A DNA stretch of 64,000 nucleotides from Rhodovulum kholense (GTDB lineage Bacteria > Pseudomonadota > Alphaproteobacteria > Rhodobacterales > Rhodobacteraceae). The translations under genes were made by a program, and so were the position numbers. The number at the start of each line of letters is the position of its first letter. The first letter of the stretch is position 1. Below are positions 52,702 to 60,828 of this stretch, in pieces. The notes beneath the pieces were generated by a model that made no database searches, was not told the origin of the DNA, and saw only the letters and a list, made by a program, of their open reading frames with translations. The stretch is taken from assembly GCF_003053725.1 (NCBI RefSeq), contig NZ_QAYC01000009.1, positions 1 to 64,000 on the forward strand, given 5' to 3'.

Positions 52702-53179
52702 GTCTGGTCGGACTCCCTGCCATCTGTCGGAAGGACGGGCCCGGGAAAGCGTTGAAAGCCGCCTCCGGGCCGGCCCGCGGTACGCCTGCGCGCGGCCGCC
52801 CTATCGATGCCGTTGCGATACGGGAAGGATACGGGCCGCAAGCGCGGCGATACGCGCCAGCCAAAGCTATGCCGTTACTTCGTCAAATCAAGCATTCGCC
52901 GCACCGCAGCATCAATGCGAAGCGAAATCGAGGGCGCCCTTCTTCGTTCTGCTCACGAAATATGCACCGCGACCGGTTTTTGCGCCCTTCGGCCAGTCCA
53001 GTCGGGTCTGCAGTTCTGGAAGGCAAAATCCGTAGATTTCGGCGGGAGGCGAGCCACCTGTCCCTTGGCCTCGCCGCCCTTCCGCCCGCCGCGCGACCGC
53101 CGAAGGCCAGCATCGGTGGACCTTCATTCGCCCCACGAACCATTCCGAATGCTAAGCATTTTTGACCCGTCAGGCCGTT
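52702..53179. other. intergenic region between gpsA and lrgB
   Basis: 478 bp with no convincing gene. Both neighbours are read leftward. A candidate gpsA promoter lies at 52864-52891. Short open frames on both strands have no coding character. An AT-rich patch (ATTCCGAATGCTAAGCATTT, 53143-53162) with a GCTAAGC-like dyad lies near the lrgB end. Confidence 0.5.
52864..52891 (-). promoter_or_regulatory. candidate promoter of the gpsA operon
   Basis: TTGATT, 16 bp spacer, TAGCTT on the minus strand, about 165 bp upstream of gpsA in an otherwise GC-rich gap. Only moderate agreement with consensus. Confidence 0.3.
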
Positions 53180-53902
53180 TCATCCGGCGGCCAACCGGGC
53201 GGCCGAGACCAGCAGCGGCGCGAGGCAGACATTCAGCAGACCGACCAGCACCATGACGAGTCCCGCAACCGAGCCCTCGACCGGACCGATCTGATGCGCC
53301 CGGGCGGTGCCCGCGCCATGGGCAGCAACCCCCAGAAGCGCGCCCCGCGCCAGGGCCGAGCGCACCGGCAGCCAGGCCAGCACCACATCGCCCAGCGCCG
53401 CGCCCAGCACACCGGTCATCACCACGAAGACGGCCGTCAGATCGGGCAACCCGCCGATATCGGCCGAAACCTCCATCGCGAAGGGCGTGCTGATCGACCG
53501 GGGCAGAAGGCTCAGCCGCAAGCTTTCGTCCAGCCCGAACAGGCTTGCCAGCCCCCAGCTGACCGCCACCGCCGTCGCGCTGCCCGCGACCATGCCGACC
53601 AGCAGCACCGGCCAATAGCGCCGGATCAGCGCGCGCTGTTCGTAGATCGGCACCGCGAAAGCCACGGTCGCCGGGCCCAGCATCAGCATCAGCCAGCCCG
53701 CGCCGCGGATATAGTCGCGATAGCTTTCATGCAGCGCCAGCACCGCGATCATCAACAGCGCGGGCGCCACCGCCAGCGGCATCAGCCACCAGCGCGACCA
53801 GCGCCGGTAGACCCGTTTGGCCAGCAGATAGAACCCCACCGTCAGCGCCGTCCAGCCGGCGACCGGCAGAAGCTGCTCAGTCCAGTGCAGAAGGCTGTCC
53901 AT
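53180..53902 (-). CDS. lrgB: LrgB/CidB family membrane protein
   Basis: 240 residues, strongly hydrophobic with about seven spans. The LrgB core is clear: LGPATVAFAVPIYEQRALIRRYWP, LLPRSISTPFAMEVSADIGGLPDLTAVFVVMTGVLGA and LGVAAHGAGTARAHQIGPVEGS. LrgB acts with LrgA in holin-like control of murein hydrolases or, as more recently proposed, in export or uptake of small metabolites such as pyruvate or glycolate. It overlaps lrgA by 26 bp. Confidence 0.93.
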   Translation of the reverse strand: MDSLLHWTEQLLPVAGWTALTVGFYLLAKRVYRRWSRWWLMPLAVAPALLMIAVLALHESYRDYIRGAGWLMLMLGPATVAFAVPIYEQRALIRRYWPVLLVGMVAGSATAVAVSWGLASLFGLDESLRLSLLPRSISTPFAMEVSADIGGLPDLTAVFVVMTGVLGAALGDVVLAWLPVRSALARGALLGVAAHGAGTARAHQIGPVEGSVAGLVMVLVGLLNVCLAPLLVSAARLAAG

Positions 53903-54299
53903 GCCCCCCGATCCCCCAGCGGCAGCACAGCTCGACCGTCAATGCGGTGACCGCCATGACCGCAAGCGTACCCAGAACGATGATCAGCAGGATCTGAAGC
54001 CCCAGAAGTCCCAGGAATTCGCGGTGGTTCAGCACCGCCAGAACGGCCGGCACGAAGAAAAGCAGCATCTCGGCCAGGAACCAGTTCGCGCCCCGCCGCA
54101 GCGTGCCCGCCCGCACCAGTCCCGAGCCCAGCAGCGCCAGCGCCGCCGCCATCCCGACCAACCCGCCCGGAAGCGGCAGCCCGGTCAGCCGCACCACCGC
54201 CTCGCCGGCCAGCCAGAAGCCGACCAGAAGGCCGATCTGCACCAGGCGGCTCCGGCGCAGGGCGATGCGAAGCTGTCGGGCAAGGGCATGGGCGGTCAC
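53877..54299 (-). CDS. lrgA: LrgA/CidA family membrane protein
   Basis: 140 residues from a GTG at 54299 with AGGAG 8 bp upstream. An ATG at 54365 is in frame but would read through the promoter region. About four spans, with the family pattern LVQIGLLVGFWLAGEAVVRLTGLPLPGGLVGMAAALALL and FLAEMLLFFVPAVLAVLNHREFLG. It is the holin-like partner of LrgB. A LysR regulator lies divergently 114 bp away. Confidence 0.9.
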   Translation of the reverse strand: MTAHALARQLRIALRRSRLVQIGLLVGFWLAGEAVVRLTGLPLPGGLVGMAAALALLGSGLVRAGTLRRGANWFLAEMLLFFVPAVLAVLNHREFLGLLGLQILLIIVLGTLAVMAVTALTVELCCRWGIGGHGQPSALD

Positions 54300-54383
54300 G
54301 ATCTCTACTCCTGAAGACGCGCGGGAAACGTCCCGCAAGGGGTTCATGTGGGCAAGATGCCGCATTCTTCAAATGACTTGTTT

Positions 54384-54398
54384 GACTGACCCTCAGTC
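54384..54398. promoter_or_regulatory. inverted repeat between lrgA and the LysR gene
   Basis: GACTG-N5-CAGTC, flanked by T and G, in the divergent spacer 15 bp before the LysR ATG. It resembles the T-N11-A dyads of LysR-type regulators and is a plausible site for autoregulation and lrgAB control. Confidence 0.5.
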
Positions 54399-54413
54399 GT
54401 TATCGGAATAGGC

Positions 54414-55295
54414 ATGGAGTTCAGGACGCTCAGGGTCTTTGTCGAGGTCGTGCGCGCAGGCGGGTTCTCGGCCGCGGCCGGGCGCGTGCATGCAACCCAG
54501 TCGACGATCAGCAAGGCGGTGCGCCAGCTTGAGGACGAGATCGGGGTGCCGCTGCTCAATCGCGGCCCGGCAGGCGTCACCCTCACCGCCGCGGGCCGGA
54601 TCGTGTTCCAGCGCGGCCAGGCCCTGCTGGCCGACCGCGACACGCTGATGACCGAGCTGCAGGAACTGGCCGGGCTCAGGCGTGGCCTGCTGCGTATCGG
54701 GCTGCCGCCGATCGGGTCGAGCGAACTTTTCGCGCCGGTCTTCACGCTTTACCGCCAGCGCTATCCCGGGGTCGACATCACGCTGGTCGAACATGGCAGC
54801 GACCGGCTCGAAGAACTGCTGCGGGCCAGCGAGATCGACCTGGCCGCCTCGCTTCTGCCGGTGTCGGACGAATTCGACTGGCGCCCGGTGCATCGCGACC
54901 CGCTGGTCGCGCTGATGGCCCCCGACGCGCCGCTGGCGCAAAGCCCGGGGCCGATCACGCTCTCCGATCTGCGCGCCATGCCCTTCATCCTCTTCGACAG
55001 CGGCTTCGCGTTGAACCGGATCATCCGCGCCGCCTGCACCCGGCATGGGTTCGAGCCCGAGGTGACCGCGCGGTCGAGCCAGATCGACTTCATCATCCGG
55101 CTCGCGGCCGCCGGGCTGGGCGTGGCCTTCCTGCCCCGGCTGATCGCCCGGGCGCGGGTGCATGTGCCGGTGGCGCAGGTGCCGCTGGACGAACCCTCGA
55201 CCGACTGGGTGATGGCCACGCTCTGGCGGCGCGGCGCCTATCTGCCCCAGGCCGCCCGCGCCTGGCTCGAGATCGCAGCCAGCCGCCCCGACTAG
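54414..55295 (+). CDS. LysR-type transcriptional regulator
   Basis: 293 residues. The N-terminal HTH is typical ([51 protein letters not shown]), followed by a linker helix and the two-lobed effector domain ([55 protein letters not shown]). It is divergent from lrgAB, which is the normal target arrangement. The effector is unknown. It ends 58 bp before dnaE2 on the same strand. Confidence 0.95.
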   Translation: MEFRTLRVFVEVVRAGGFSAAAGRVHATQSTISKAVRQLEDEIGVPLLNRGPAGVTLTAAGRIVFQRGQALLADRDTLMTELQELAGLRRGLLRIGLPPIGSSELFAPVFTLYRQRYPGVDITLVEHGSDRLEELLRASEIDLAASLLPVSDEFDWRPVHRDPLVALMAPDAPLAQSPGPITLSDLRAMPFILFDSGFALNRIIRAACTRHGFEPEVTARSSQIDFIIRLAAAGLGVAFLPRLIARARVHVPVAQVPLDEPSTDWVMATLWRRGAYLPQAARAWLEIAASRPD

Positions 55296-55322
55296 CCGGG
55301 GGGCGAAGCGGACTCCCGAAAA

Positions 55323-55337
55323 GAACAAAACGGGAAT
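55323..55337 (+). promoter_or_regulatory. LexA (SOS) box of dnaE2
   Basis: GAAC-N7-GAAT, one mismatch from the alphaproteobacterial LexA site GAAC-N7-GAAC (read as GTTC-N7-GTTC on the other strand). It lies 16 bp before the dnaE2 start. dnaE2 is a known LexA target in this class. Confidence 0.65.
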
Positions 55338-55353
55338 ATACTCCCGACTCGCC

Positions 55354-58215
55354 ATGTTCGCCGAACTCGACGCCACCTCGAATTTCACCTTCCTCACCGG
55401 GGCCTCGCATCCCGAGGAATACATGGCGCGCGCCGCCGAGCTGGGGCTTGCGGCGCTGGCCATCGCCGACGAGAACACGGTGGCGGGCATCGTCCGCGCC
55501 CATGTCGCCGCGCGCGAGATTGCCCGGGCCGCAGGCCGGGGCGAGGCCGCGCCCAAGGCCCTGCCCCGACTGCTCCCGGCCACGCGGCTGGTGCTGACCG
55601 ACGGGCTCAGCCTCACCTTGCTGCCGCGCGACCGCGCCGCCTGGGGGCGGCTCTGCCGGATGCTCTCGGCCGGACGGCTCCGGGCCGCCAAGGGCGCCTG
55701 CCGGCTCGGCCTCGACGACCTCATGGACTGGGGCGATGGCGCCGAACTCCTGCTCCACCCGCCACAGGCGCCACGCCTGCAGGGCGGCGCGGTCGCATGG
55801 CGGCCACAGGCGGACCGGCTGACGCGCCGCTTCCCCGGCGCCGTCGCGCTCGCGATGGCCCCGGCCTATGACGGCGACGACGCCGCCCGCTTCGACCGGC
55901 TTGCCGCGCTCGCCGCAGATCTGGGGCTCGACCCCGTCGCCACCGCCAGTCCGATCCTGCATCACGGCCGCCGCCGCAGGCTGGCCGATGTGCTGACCGC
56001 GATCCGGACCGGCACCCGGGTCGACGCGCTGGGCCGGGCAGCACTCGCCAATGCCGAATGCCGCCTGCGCAGCGAACCCGAGATGCTGCGGCTCTTCCGC
56101 GGCCACGAGGCCGCCGTCCACCGCGCGGGCGAGATTGCCGGGCGCTGCGGCTTCTCGCTCGACGAGCTGCGCTACGAGTACCCCTCGGAATGCAGCGATG
56201 GCGAAACCGCCCCCCGGCGCCTCGCCCGGCTGGCCGAGGCCGGGCTGGCCTGGCGCTATCCGCAGGGCGCGCCCAATCGGGTCCGGGCGATGATGGATCA
56301 CGAACTCGCGCTGATCGGCAAGCTCGGCTACGAACCCTACTTCCTCACCGTCAACGAAATCGTGGCCTTCGCCCGCAGCCGCGGCATCCTCTGCCAGGGC
56401 CGCGGCTCGGCCGCCAATTCAGTCACCTGCTACGCGCTCGGCATCACCTCTGTCTCGCCCGAGATCGGCACCATGGTCTTCGAACGCTTCGTCTCCGAGG
56501 CCCGCGACGAGCCCCCCGACATCGACGTCGATTTCGAACACGAGCGCCGCGAAGAGGTGATCCAGCATATCTACGGCCGCTACGGCCGCCACCGCGCCGG
56601 GCTTTGCGCCACCGTCATCCATTACCGCGGCAAACGCGCGATCCGCGAGGTCGGTCGCGCCATGGGGCTCAGCGAGGACACGCTGGCCGCCCTCTCCAGC
56701 CAGGTCTGGGGCTGGGGCTCGGGCCGGATCGCGCCCGAGCGACTGACCGAGATCGGGCTCGACCCCGCCGACCCGCGGCTCCGCCGCACCCTCGAGCTGA
56801 TCGAGGAAATCCAGGGCTTTCCGCGCCACCTCTCGCAGCATGTCGGCGGCTTCGTCATCACCGAAGGCCGGCTTGACGAGCTGGTGCCGATCGAGAACGC
56901 CACCATGGAAGGCCGCACCGTCATCTGCTGGGACAAGGACGATATCGACGCGCTGGGCATTCTCAAGGTCGACGTGCTGGCGCTGGGGATGCTGACCTGC
57001 CTGCGCAAGGCCTTCGACCTGATCGACGGCCACCATGGCCGGCGCTTCGACCTCGCCACCCTGCCCGCCGAGGACCCGGCCACCTATGACATGCTCTGCA
57101 AGGCCGACAGCCTTGGCGTGTTTCAGGTCGAAAGCCGGGCGCAGATGAACTTTCTGCCCCGGATGCGGCCGCGCAGCTTCTACGATCTGGTGATCCAGGT
57201 CGCGATCATCCGGCCCGGGCCGATCCAGGGCGATATGGTCCACCCCTATCTGCGGCGCCGCAACCGCGAGGAAGAGGTGCGCTTTCCCTCGGACGCGCTG
57301 GGCCAGGTTCTGGGCAAGACCCTGGGCGTGCCGCTGTTCCAGGAACAGGCGATGCAGATCGCGATCCTCGGCGCGGGCTTCTCGCCCGAAGAGGCCGACC
57401 GGCTGCGCCGTTCGCTCGCCACCTTCAAGAAGCACGGCAATGTCAGCGCGTTCCGCGACCGGTTCCTGGCCGGAATGGCGGCGAACGGCTATGAGGCCGA
57501 GTTCGCCGAACGCTGCTTTTCCCAGATCGAGGGCTTCGGCAGCTACGGCTTTCCCGAAAGCCATGCCGCCAGCTTCGCGCTTCTGGTCTATGCCTCGGCC
57601 TGGATCAAGCGCCACCACCCGGCGGTCTTTGCCTGCGCGCTGCTGAATTCCCAGCCGATGGGGTTCTACGCCCCCGCCCAGATCGTGCGCGACGCCCGCG
57701 CGCATGGGGTCGAGCTGCGCCCGGTCTGCGTCAATGCCAGCCGCTGGGACAACGCGCTGGAACCCGACGGCCGTGGCGGGCTGGCGCTGCGGCTGGGCTT
57801 TCGCCAGGTGCGCGGCCTGCCCGAGGACGAGGCCGCCTGGATCGCGGCCGCGCGCGGCAACGGCTATGCCTCGGTCGAGGATCTCTGGCGCCGGGCCGGG
57901 CTTGGCCCCGGGCTGCTGACGGTACTGGCCGAGGCCGACGCCTTCGCCGCGCTGGGGCTCGGCCGACGCGAGGCGCTGTGGGCGGCCCGGGCGCTGGGCG
58001 GCCCCGAACGCGTCGCCGCCCCCCTGCCGCTTTTCGCCCGCGACCTCGACGGCGAAGGCCGCGCCGAACCCGCCGTCGCCCTGCCCGCCATGACCGAGGG
58101 CGAGGAGATCGTCGAGGACTACCTGGCCCTCCACCTGACGCTGCGCGCCCATCCGGTTGCGCTGCTGAGAAAGCGGCTGACGCCGCCCCATTCCCTTGCT
58201 AGGCTTCCCTTGTGA
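55354..58215 (+). CDS. dnaE2: error-prone DNA polymerase DnaE2, C-terminally truncated
   Basis: 953 residues; family members usually have about 1050-1100. DnaE2 (ImuC) is the catalytic subunit of the SOS mutasome with ImuB. The PHP domain ([24 protein letters not shown]), the palm with [20 protein letters not shown] and [15 protein letters not shown], and the fingers ([39 protein letters not shown]) are present and the catalytic aspartates are intact. The protein stops about 15 residues after the [10 protein letters not shown] motif, so the OB-fold and C-terminal tail are missing. The last dozen residues ([12 protein letters not shown]) do not look native. No imuA or imuB is adjacent. Function may be impaired. 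Confidence 0.9.
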   Translation: MFAELDATSNFTFLTGASHPEEYMARAAELGLAALAIADENTVAGIVRAHVAAREIARAAGRGEAAPKALPRLLPATRLVLTDGLSLTLLPRDRAAWGRLCRMLSAGRLRAAKGACRLGLDDLMDWGDGAELLLHPPQAPRLQGGAVAWRPQADRLTRRFPGAVALAMAPAYDGDDAARFDRLAALAADLGLDPVATASPILHHGRRRRLADVLTAIRTGTRVDALGRAALANAECRLRSEPEMLRLFRGHEAAVHRAGEIAGRCGFSLDELRYEYPSECSDGETAPRRLARLAEAGLAWRYPQGAPNRVRAMMDHELALIGKLGYEPYFLTVNEIVAFARSRGILCQGRGSAANSVTCYALGITSVSPEIGTMVFERFVSEARDEPPDIDVDFEHERREEVIQHIYGRYGRHRAGLCATVIHYRGKRAIREVGRAMGLSEDTLAALSSQVWGWGSGRIAPERLTEIGLDPADPRLRRTLELIEEIQGFPRHLSQHVGGFVITEGRLDELVPIENATMEGRTVICWDKDDIDALGILKVDVLALGMLTCLRKAFDLIDGHHGRRFDLATLPAEDPATYDMLCKADSLGVFQVESRAQMNFLPRMRPRSFYDLVIQVAIIRPGPIQGDMVHPYLRRRNREEEVRFPSDALGQVLGKTLGVPLFQEQAMQIAILGAGFSPEEADRLRRSLATFKKHGNVSAFRDRFLAGMAANGYEAEFAERCFSQIEGFGSYGFPESHAASFALLVYASAWIKRHHPAVFACALLNSQPMGFYAPAQIVRDARAHGVELRPVCVNASRWDNALEPDGRGGLALRLGFRQVRGLPEDEAAWIAAARGNGYASVEDLWRRAGLGPGLLTVLAEADAFAALGLGRREALWAARALGGPERVAAPLPLFARDLDGEGRAEPAVALPAMTEGEEIVEDYLALHLTLRAHPVALLRKRLTPPHSLARLPL

Positions 58216-58268
58216 TTGTACCGGTCGGGGCAAGCTCGCCCACGATGGCCGTGGACCGAGGGCGAATG

Positions 58269-59342
58269 ATGCAGACAGCGCGACCGCGGGCGGTACGGAC
58301 GGCCCGCCCCACTTCCGCCAGGACAGCCCCGACGCAAAGCCGGATGCAGGCCCCGCCCGATACGGCGCTCGACAGCCTCACCGAAACCGCAGACCGAAGC
58401 ACCCCCGTCCGGGCCCTGGTCGCGCTTCAACGCCTTGCCGCCGCCCCGGCCGCCAGCCCCGCGCCCATTCAGCGGCTGCTGGACACCGGCAACAGTTTCG
58501 ACATCTTCAAGACCGAGATCCGCGGACGGAACCCCAAGCAGAACAAGGACCTCGATACGGCGCTGCGCCAGCTTTACACGGCCGCCAAGGACGCAAAGGT
58601 CACGATCCCCTATGACTGGCTGGTGGGCCAGGCCAAGCAGGCCGGAAACTCTGCAAAGGCAGTTCGCGGCCTGATCTCGGGGCTCGAGGAACGGGCCGCC
58701 AGCATGCGCGACAGCGACCTCTCGGGCGATCGCGGCCACATGATGGGCCGCCATCTGACGGTGGACCGCGAATTTCAGGAAGACCGGTTGCGAAGAACGC
58801 CCAATCTCGATCAGGTCACGCGGCTCGACCCCAGAACCTACGAAGTCCAGAAATACCAGAACTATGTCGACCACCTGCGCAAGCATGTCCTGGACGACAT
58901 CCGCCAGATCATGAAAGACACCGCCAAGACCGTCGGCAACCGTATGGAAGACGAGGAGTTTCAGGCGCTCACCAATAACGGCGCCCGCCAGACCTACCTG
59001 CGCGAATTTGTCGGAAGTCTCGATAACACGGTCGATACCGACGTCTACATGCTCGACGTCACCATCACCCTGCGCGTCACGAACAACCCCGCCGTGATCG
59101 GTCTCAAATGGGAGCCGAGCGTCGAGTCGGTCGACACCTTCTCGAAGATCATCACCGCGCGCGATCCCAAGGAGGAGCACTCTGCCGACAAGTACATCGA
59201 ATACGACGCGCACGAGACCGTCACGATGTACTGGGGCAGCAACGCCCCAGCCCTGGAGGGGATCGCACTGGGCACGTCTGCGGACACGCTGCAGGGCCTG
59301 GTGCAAAGCCTCGATCTTCCGATGGGCGTCACGCAGTTCTAG
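58269..59342 (+). CDS. putative secreted toxin or eCIS-type cargo protein
   Basis: 357 residues from the ATG at 58269 (GAGGG 6 bp upstream); GTG 58212, ATG 58245 and ATG 58266 are in frame. The N-terminal 70 residues are disordered, ending in PVRALVALQRLAAAPAASPA and PIQRLLD. Such repeated ALQ/PIQR motifs are seen near DUF4157-type contractile-injection cargo. The middle holds SGDRGHMMGRHLTVD (about 152-166) followed by NLDQVTRLDP, which recalls the DRGH motif of beta-beta-alpha-metal (NUC1-type) nucleases. The last 100 residues are beta-rich (DVYMLDVTITLRVTN). Its codon use is less GC-driven than that of its neighbours. It abuts the truncated dnaE2. No immunity gene is evident. Function is inferred only. 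Confidence 0.6.
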   Translation: MQTARPRAVRTARPTSARTAPTQSRMQAPPDTALDSLTETADRSTPVRALVALQRLAAAPAASPAPIQRLLDTGNSFDIFKTEIRGRNPKQNKDLDTALRQLYTAAKDAKVTIPYDWLVGQAKQAGNSAKAVRGLISGLEERAASMRDSDLSGDRGHMMGRHLTVDREFQEDRLRRTPNLDQVTRLDPRTYEVQKYQNYVDHLRKHVLDDIRQIMKDTAKTVGNRMEDEEFQALTNNGARQTYLREFVGSLDNTVDTDVYMLDVTITLRVTNNPAVIGLKWEPSVESVDTFSKIITARDPKEEHSADKYIEYDAHETVTMYWGSNAPALEGIALGTSADTLQGLVQSLDLPMGVTQF

Positions 59343-59364
59343 GCGCGTCCCGGACCCGGCGGCC

Positions 59365-60711
59365 TTATCTCAGCCGCCGCAGTACCGCCATGCTGGCATA
59401 GCCGTCGGGGATCAGCCCGACCGCGCTTTGATAGGCCCGAAGCGCCGAGACCGTGTCAGGCCCGATCCGTCCGTCGACACCATTGGTGTCGAAGCCTGCG
59501 CGGGTCAGACGCTCCTGCAACTCCTTGCGCTCGGCCGAGGCCAGCGCCCGGTCGTCGCGCGGCCAGGCGCCCCGGATCGGCCCGCCCCCCTTCAGCCGGT
59601 CGGCCAGATGCCCGACCCCGATCACATAGGCATCGGCGGGGTTGTAGCGTTCGATCACGCGGAAATTGTCGAAGACCATGAAGGCCGCGCCCCGCGCGCC
59701 CGCAGGCAGCAGGATCGCCGCACGGCCATAGTCGCGCACCGCCCGACCGCCCATGTCGCGCACCCCAAGACGCGCCCAGTCCGAGGGCATCCGCTTGACC
59801 GAGCGGTCGGCCAGCCGGTGATCGAAGCCCCGCGGCAGCTGCACCTCGACGCCCCAGGGTTGCCCCTTGGTCCAGCCGAAATGCGCCAGATAGGCCGCGG
59901 TCGAGGCCAGCGCGTCGGTCGGATCGTCCGACCAGATGTCGCGCCGCCCGTCGCCCGTGAAATCGACCGCATGCGCGAGGTAAGAGCTTGGCATGAACTG
60001 GGTATGGCCCATCGCCCCCGCCCAGCTTCCGGTCATGTGCCGGGCATCGGTATCGCCCGCCTGAATGATCTTCAGCGCATCGACCAGCTGGGTCTCGAAG
60101 AACGCGGCGCGGCGGCCGTCATAGGCCAGCGTCGCCAGCGAATCTACGATCGGCGCCGAGCCGCGATAGCTGCCGTAAGAGGTCTCCATGCCCCAGATGG
60201 CGGCCACGATCTCCTTGTCGACGCCATAGCGCGCCTCGATCCGGGTCAGCACCGCGCCGTATTGCGCCAGCGCCGCGCGGCCGTTCTGCACCCGGGTCTC
60301 GGACACCGCGCTGTCGAGATAGTCCCAGATCGGCTTGACGAATTCCGACTGGTTGCGGTCGCGCCGGATCACGTCGGCCTGGAAGGTCACGCCCTCGAAG
60401 GCCCGGTCGAAGACGCCGGGCGCGATGCCCTGCGCCAGCGCACGGCCGCGAAAACCCGCGATCCAGCCCGGAAAGCCCCGCGCCTCGTCGGCGATGGTGT
60501 CGGGTGCGACGGCTTCGGCCAGGGCAGCGGCGACGGCAGGGCGCAGGTCAGGGCGGGTTTCGGGGCGCAGGCTCCGGCTCATTTCCGGCGTCTCCGGACG
60601 GGGCAAGGGCCGGGGCGCGCGGTCGAGAACCGCATCCGCGGGACTGCCCAGGACAAGGGCAACCCCAAGGGCAACCCCGAGGCCGGGGGCCAAGGATCTG
60701 TGTCGGGTCAT
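59365..60711 (-). CDS. lytic murein transglycosylase (MltB-like) with a peptidoglycan-binding domain
   Basis: 448 residues with a signal peptide (ending GSPADAV). The SLT_2-type catalytic domain has FPGWIAGFRGRALAQGIAPGVFDRAFEGV, YGVDKEIVAAIWGMETSYGSYRGSAPIVDSLATLAYDGRR (catalytic Glu in GMETSYG) and GSWAGAMGHTQFMPSSYLAHAVDFTGDGRRDIW. The C-terminal 65 residues (LQERLTRAGFDTNGVDGRIGPDTVSALRAYQS) form a PG_binding_1 domain. The enzyme cleaves glycan strands in the periplasm. A candidate promoter lies 31 bp upstream. Confidence 0.95.
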   Translation of the reverse strand: MTRHRSLAPGLGVALGVALVLGSPADAVLDRAPRPLPRPETPEMSRSLRPETRPDLRPAVAAALAEAVAPDTIADEARGFPGWIAGFRGRALAQGIAPGVFDRAFEGVTFQADVIRRDRNQSEFVKPIWDYLDSAVSETRVQNGRAALAQYGAVLTRIEARYGVDKEIVAAIWGMETSYGSYRGSAPIVDSLATLAYDGRRAAFFETQLVDALKIIQAGDTDARHMTGSWAGAMGHTQFMPSSYLAHAVDFTGDGRRDIWSDDPTDALASTAAYLAHFGWTKGQPWGVEVQLPRGFDHRLADRSVKRMPSDWARLGVRDMGGRAVRDYGRAAILLPAGARGAAFMVFDNFRVIERYNPADAYVIGVGHLADRLKGGGPIRGAWPRDDRALASAERKELQERLTRAGFDTNGVDGRIGPDTVSALRAYQSAVGLIPDGYASMAVLRRLR

Positions 60712-60741
60712 CTGCTCGCACCTTTTGTCAGGCTTTGAGCC

Positions 60742-60769
60742 AGTGTAGCGCAGGTCCGTTCAACCGCAA
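60742..60769 (-). promoter_or_regulatory. candidate promoter of the transglycosylase gene
   Basis: TTGCGG, 16 bp spacer, TACACT on the minus strand, in the 117 bp gap after rnr. Weak-to-moderate consensus match. Confidence 0.35.
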
Positions 60770-60828
60770 AGCGGGGTTTCGGGGGCGGCTTTCGCCCAGC
60801 CGGTCGCAGGCGCCGGACCGCGCATCGC

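Noticed and set aside
52686-53256. Plus-strand open frames in the gpsA-lrgB gap
   Set aside because: No ribosome sites, no domains, and Arg/Pro-rich composition typical of chance frames.
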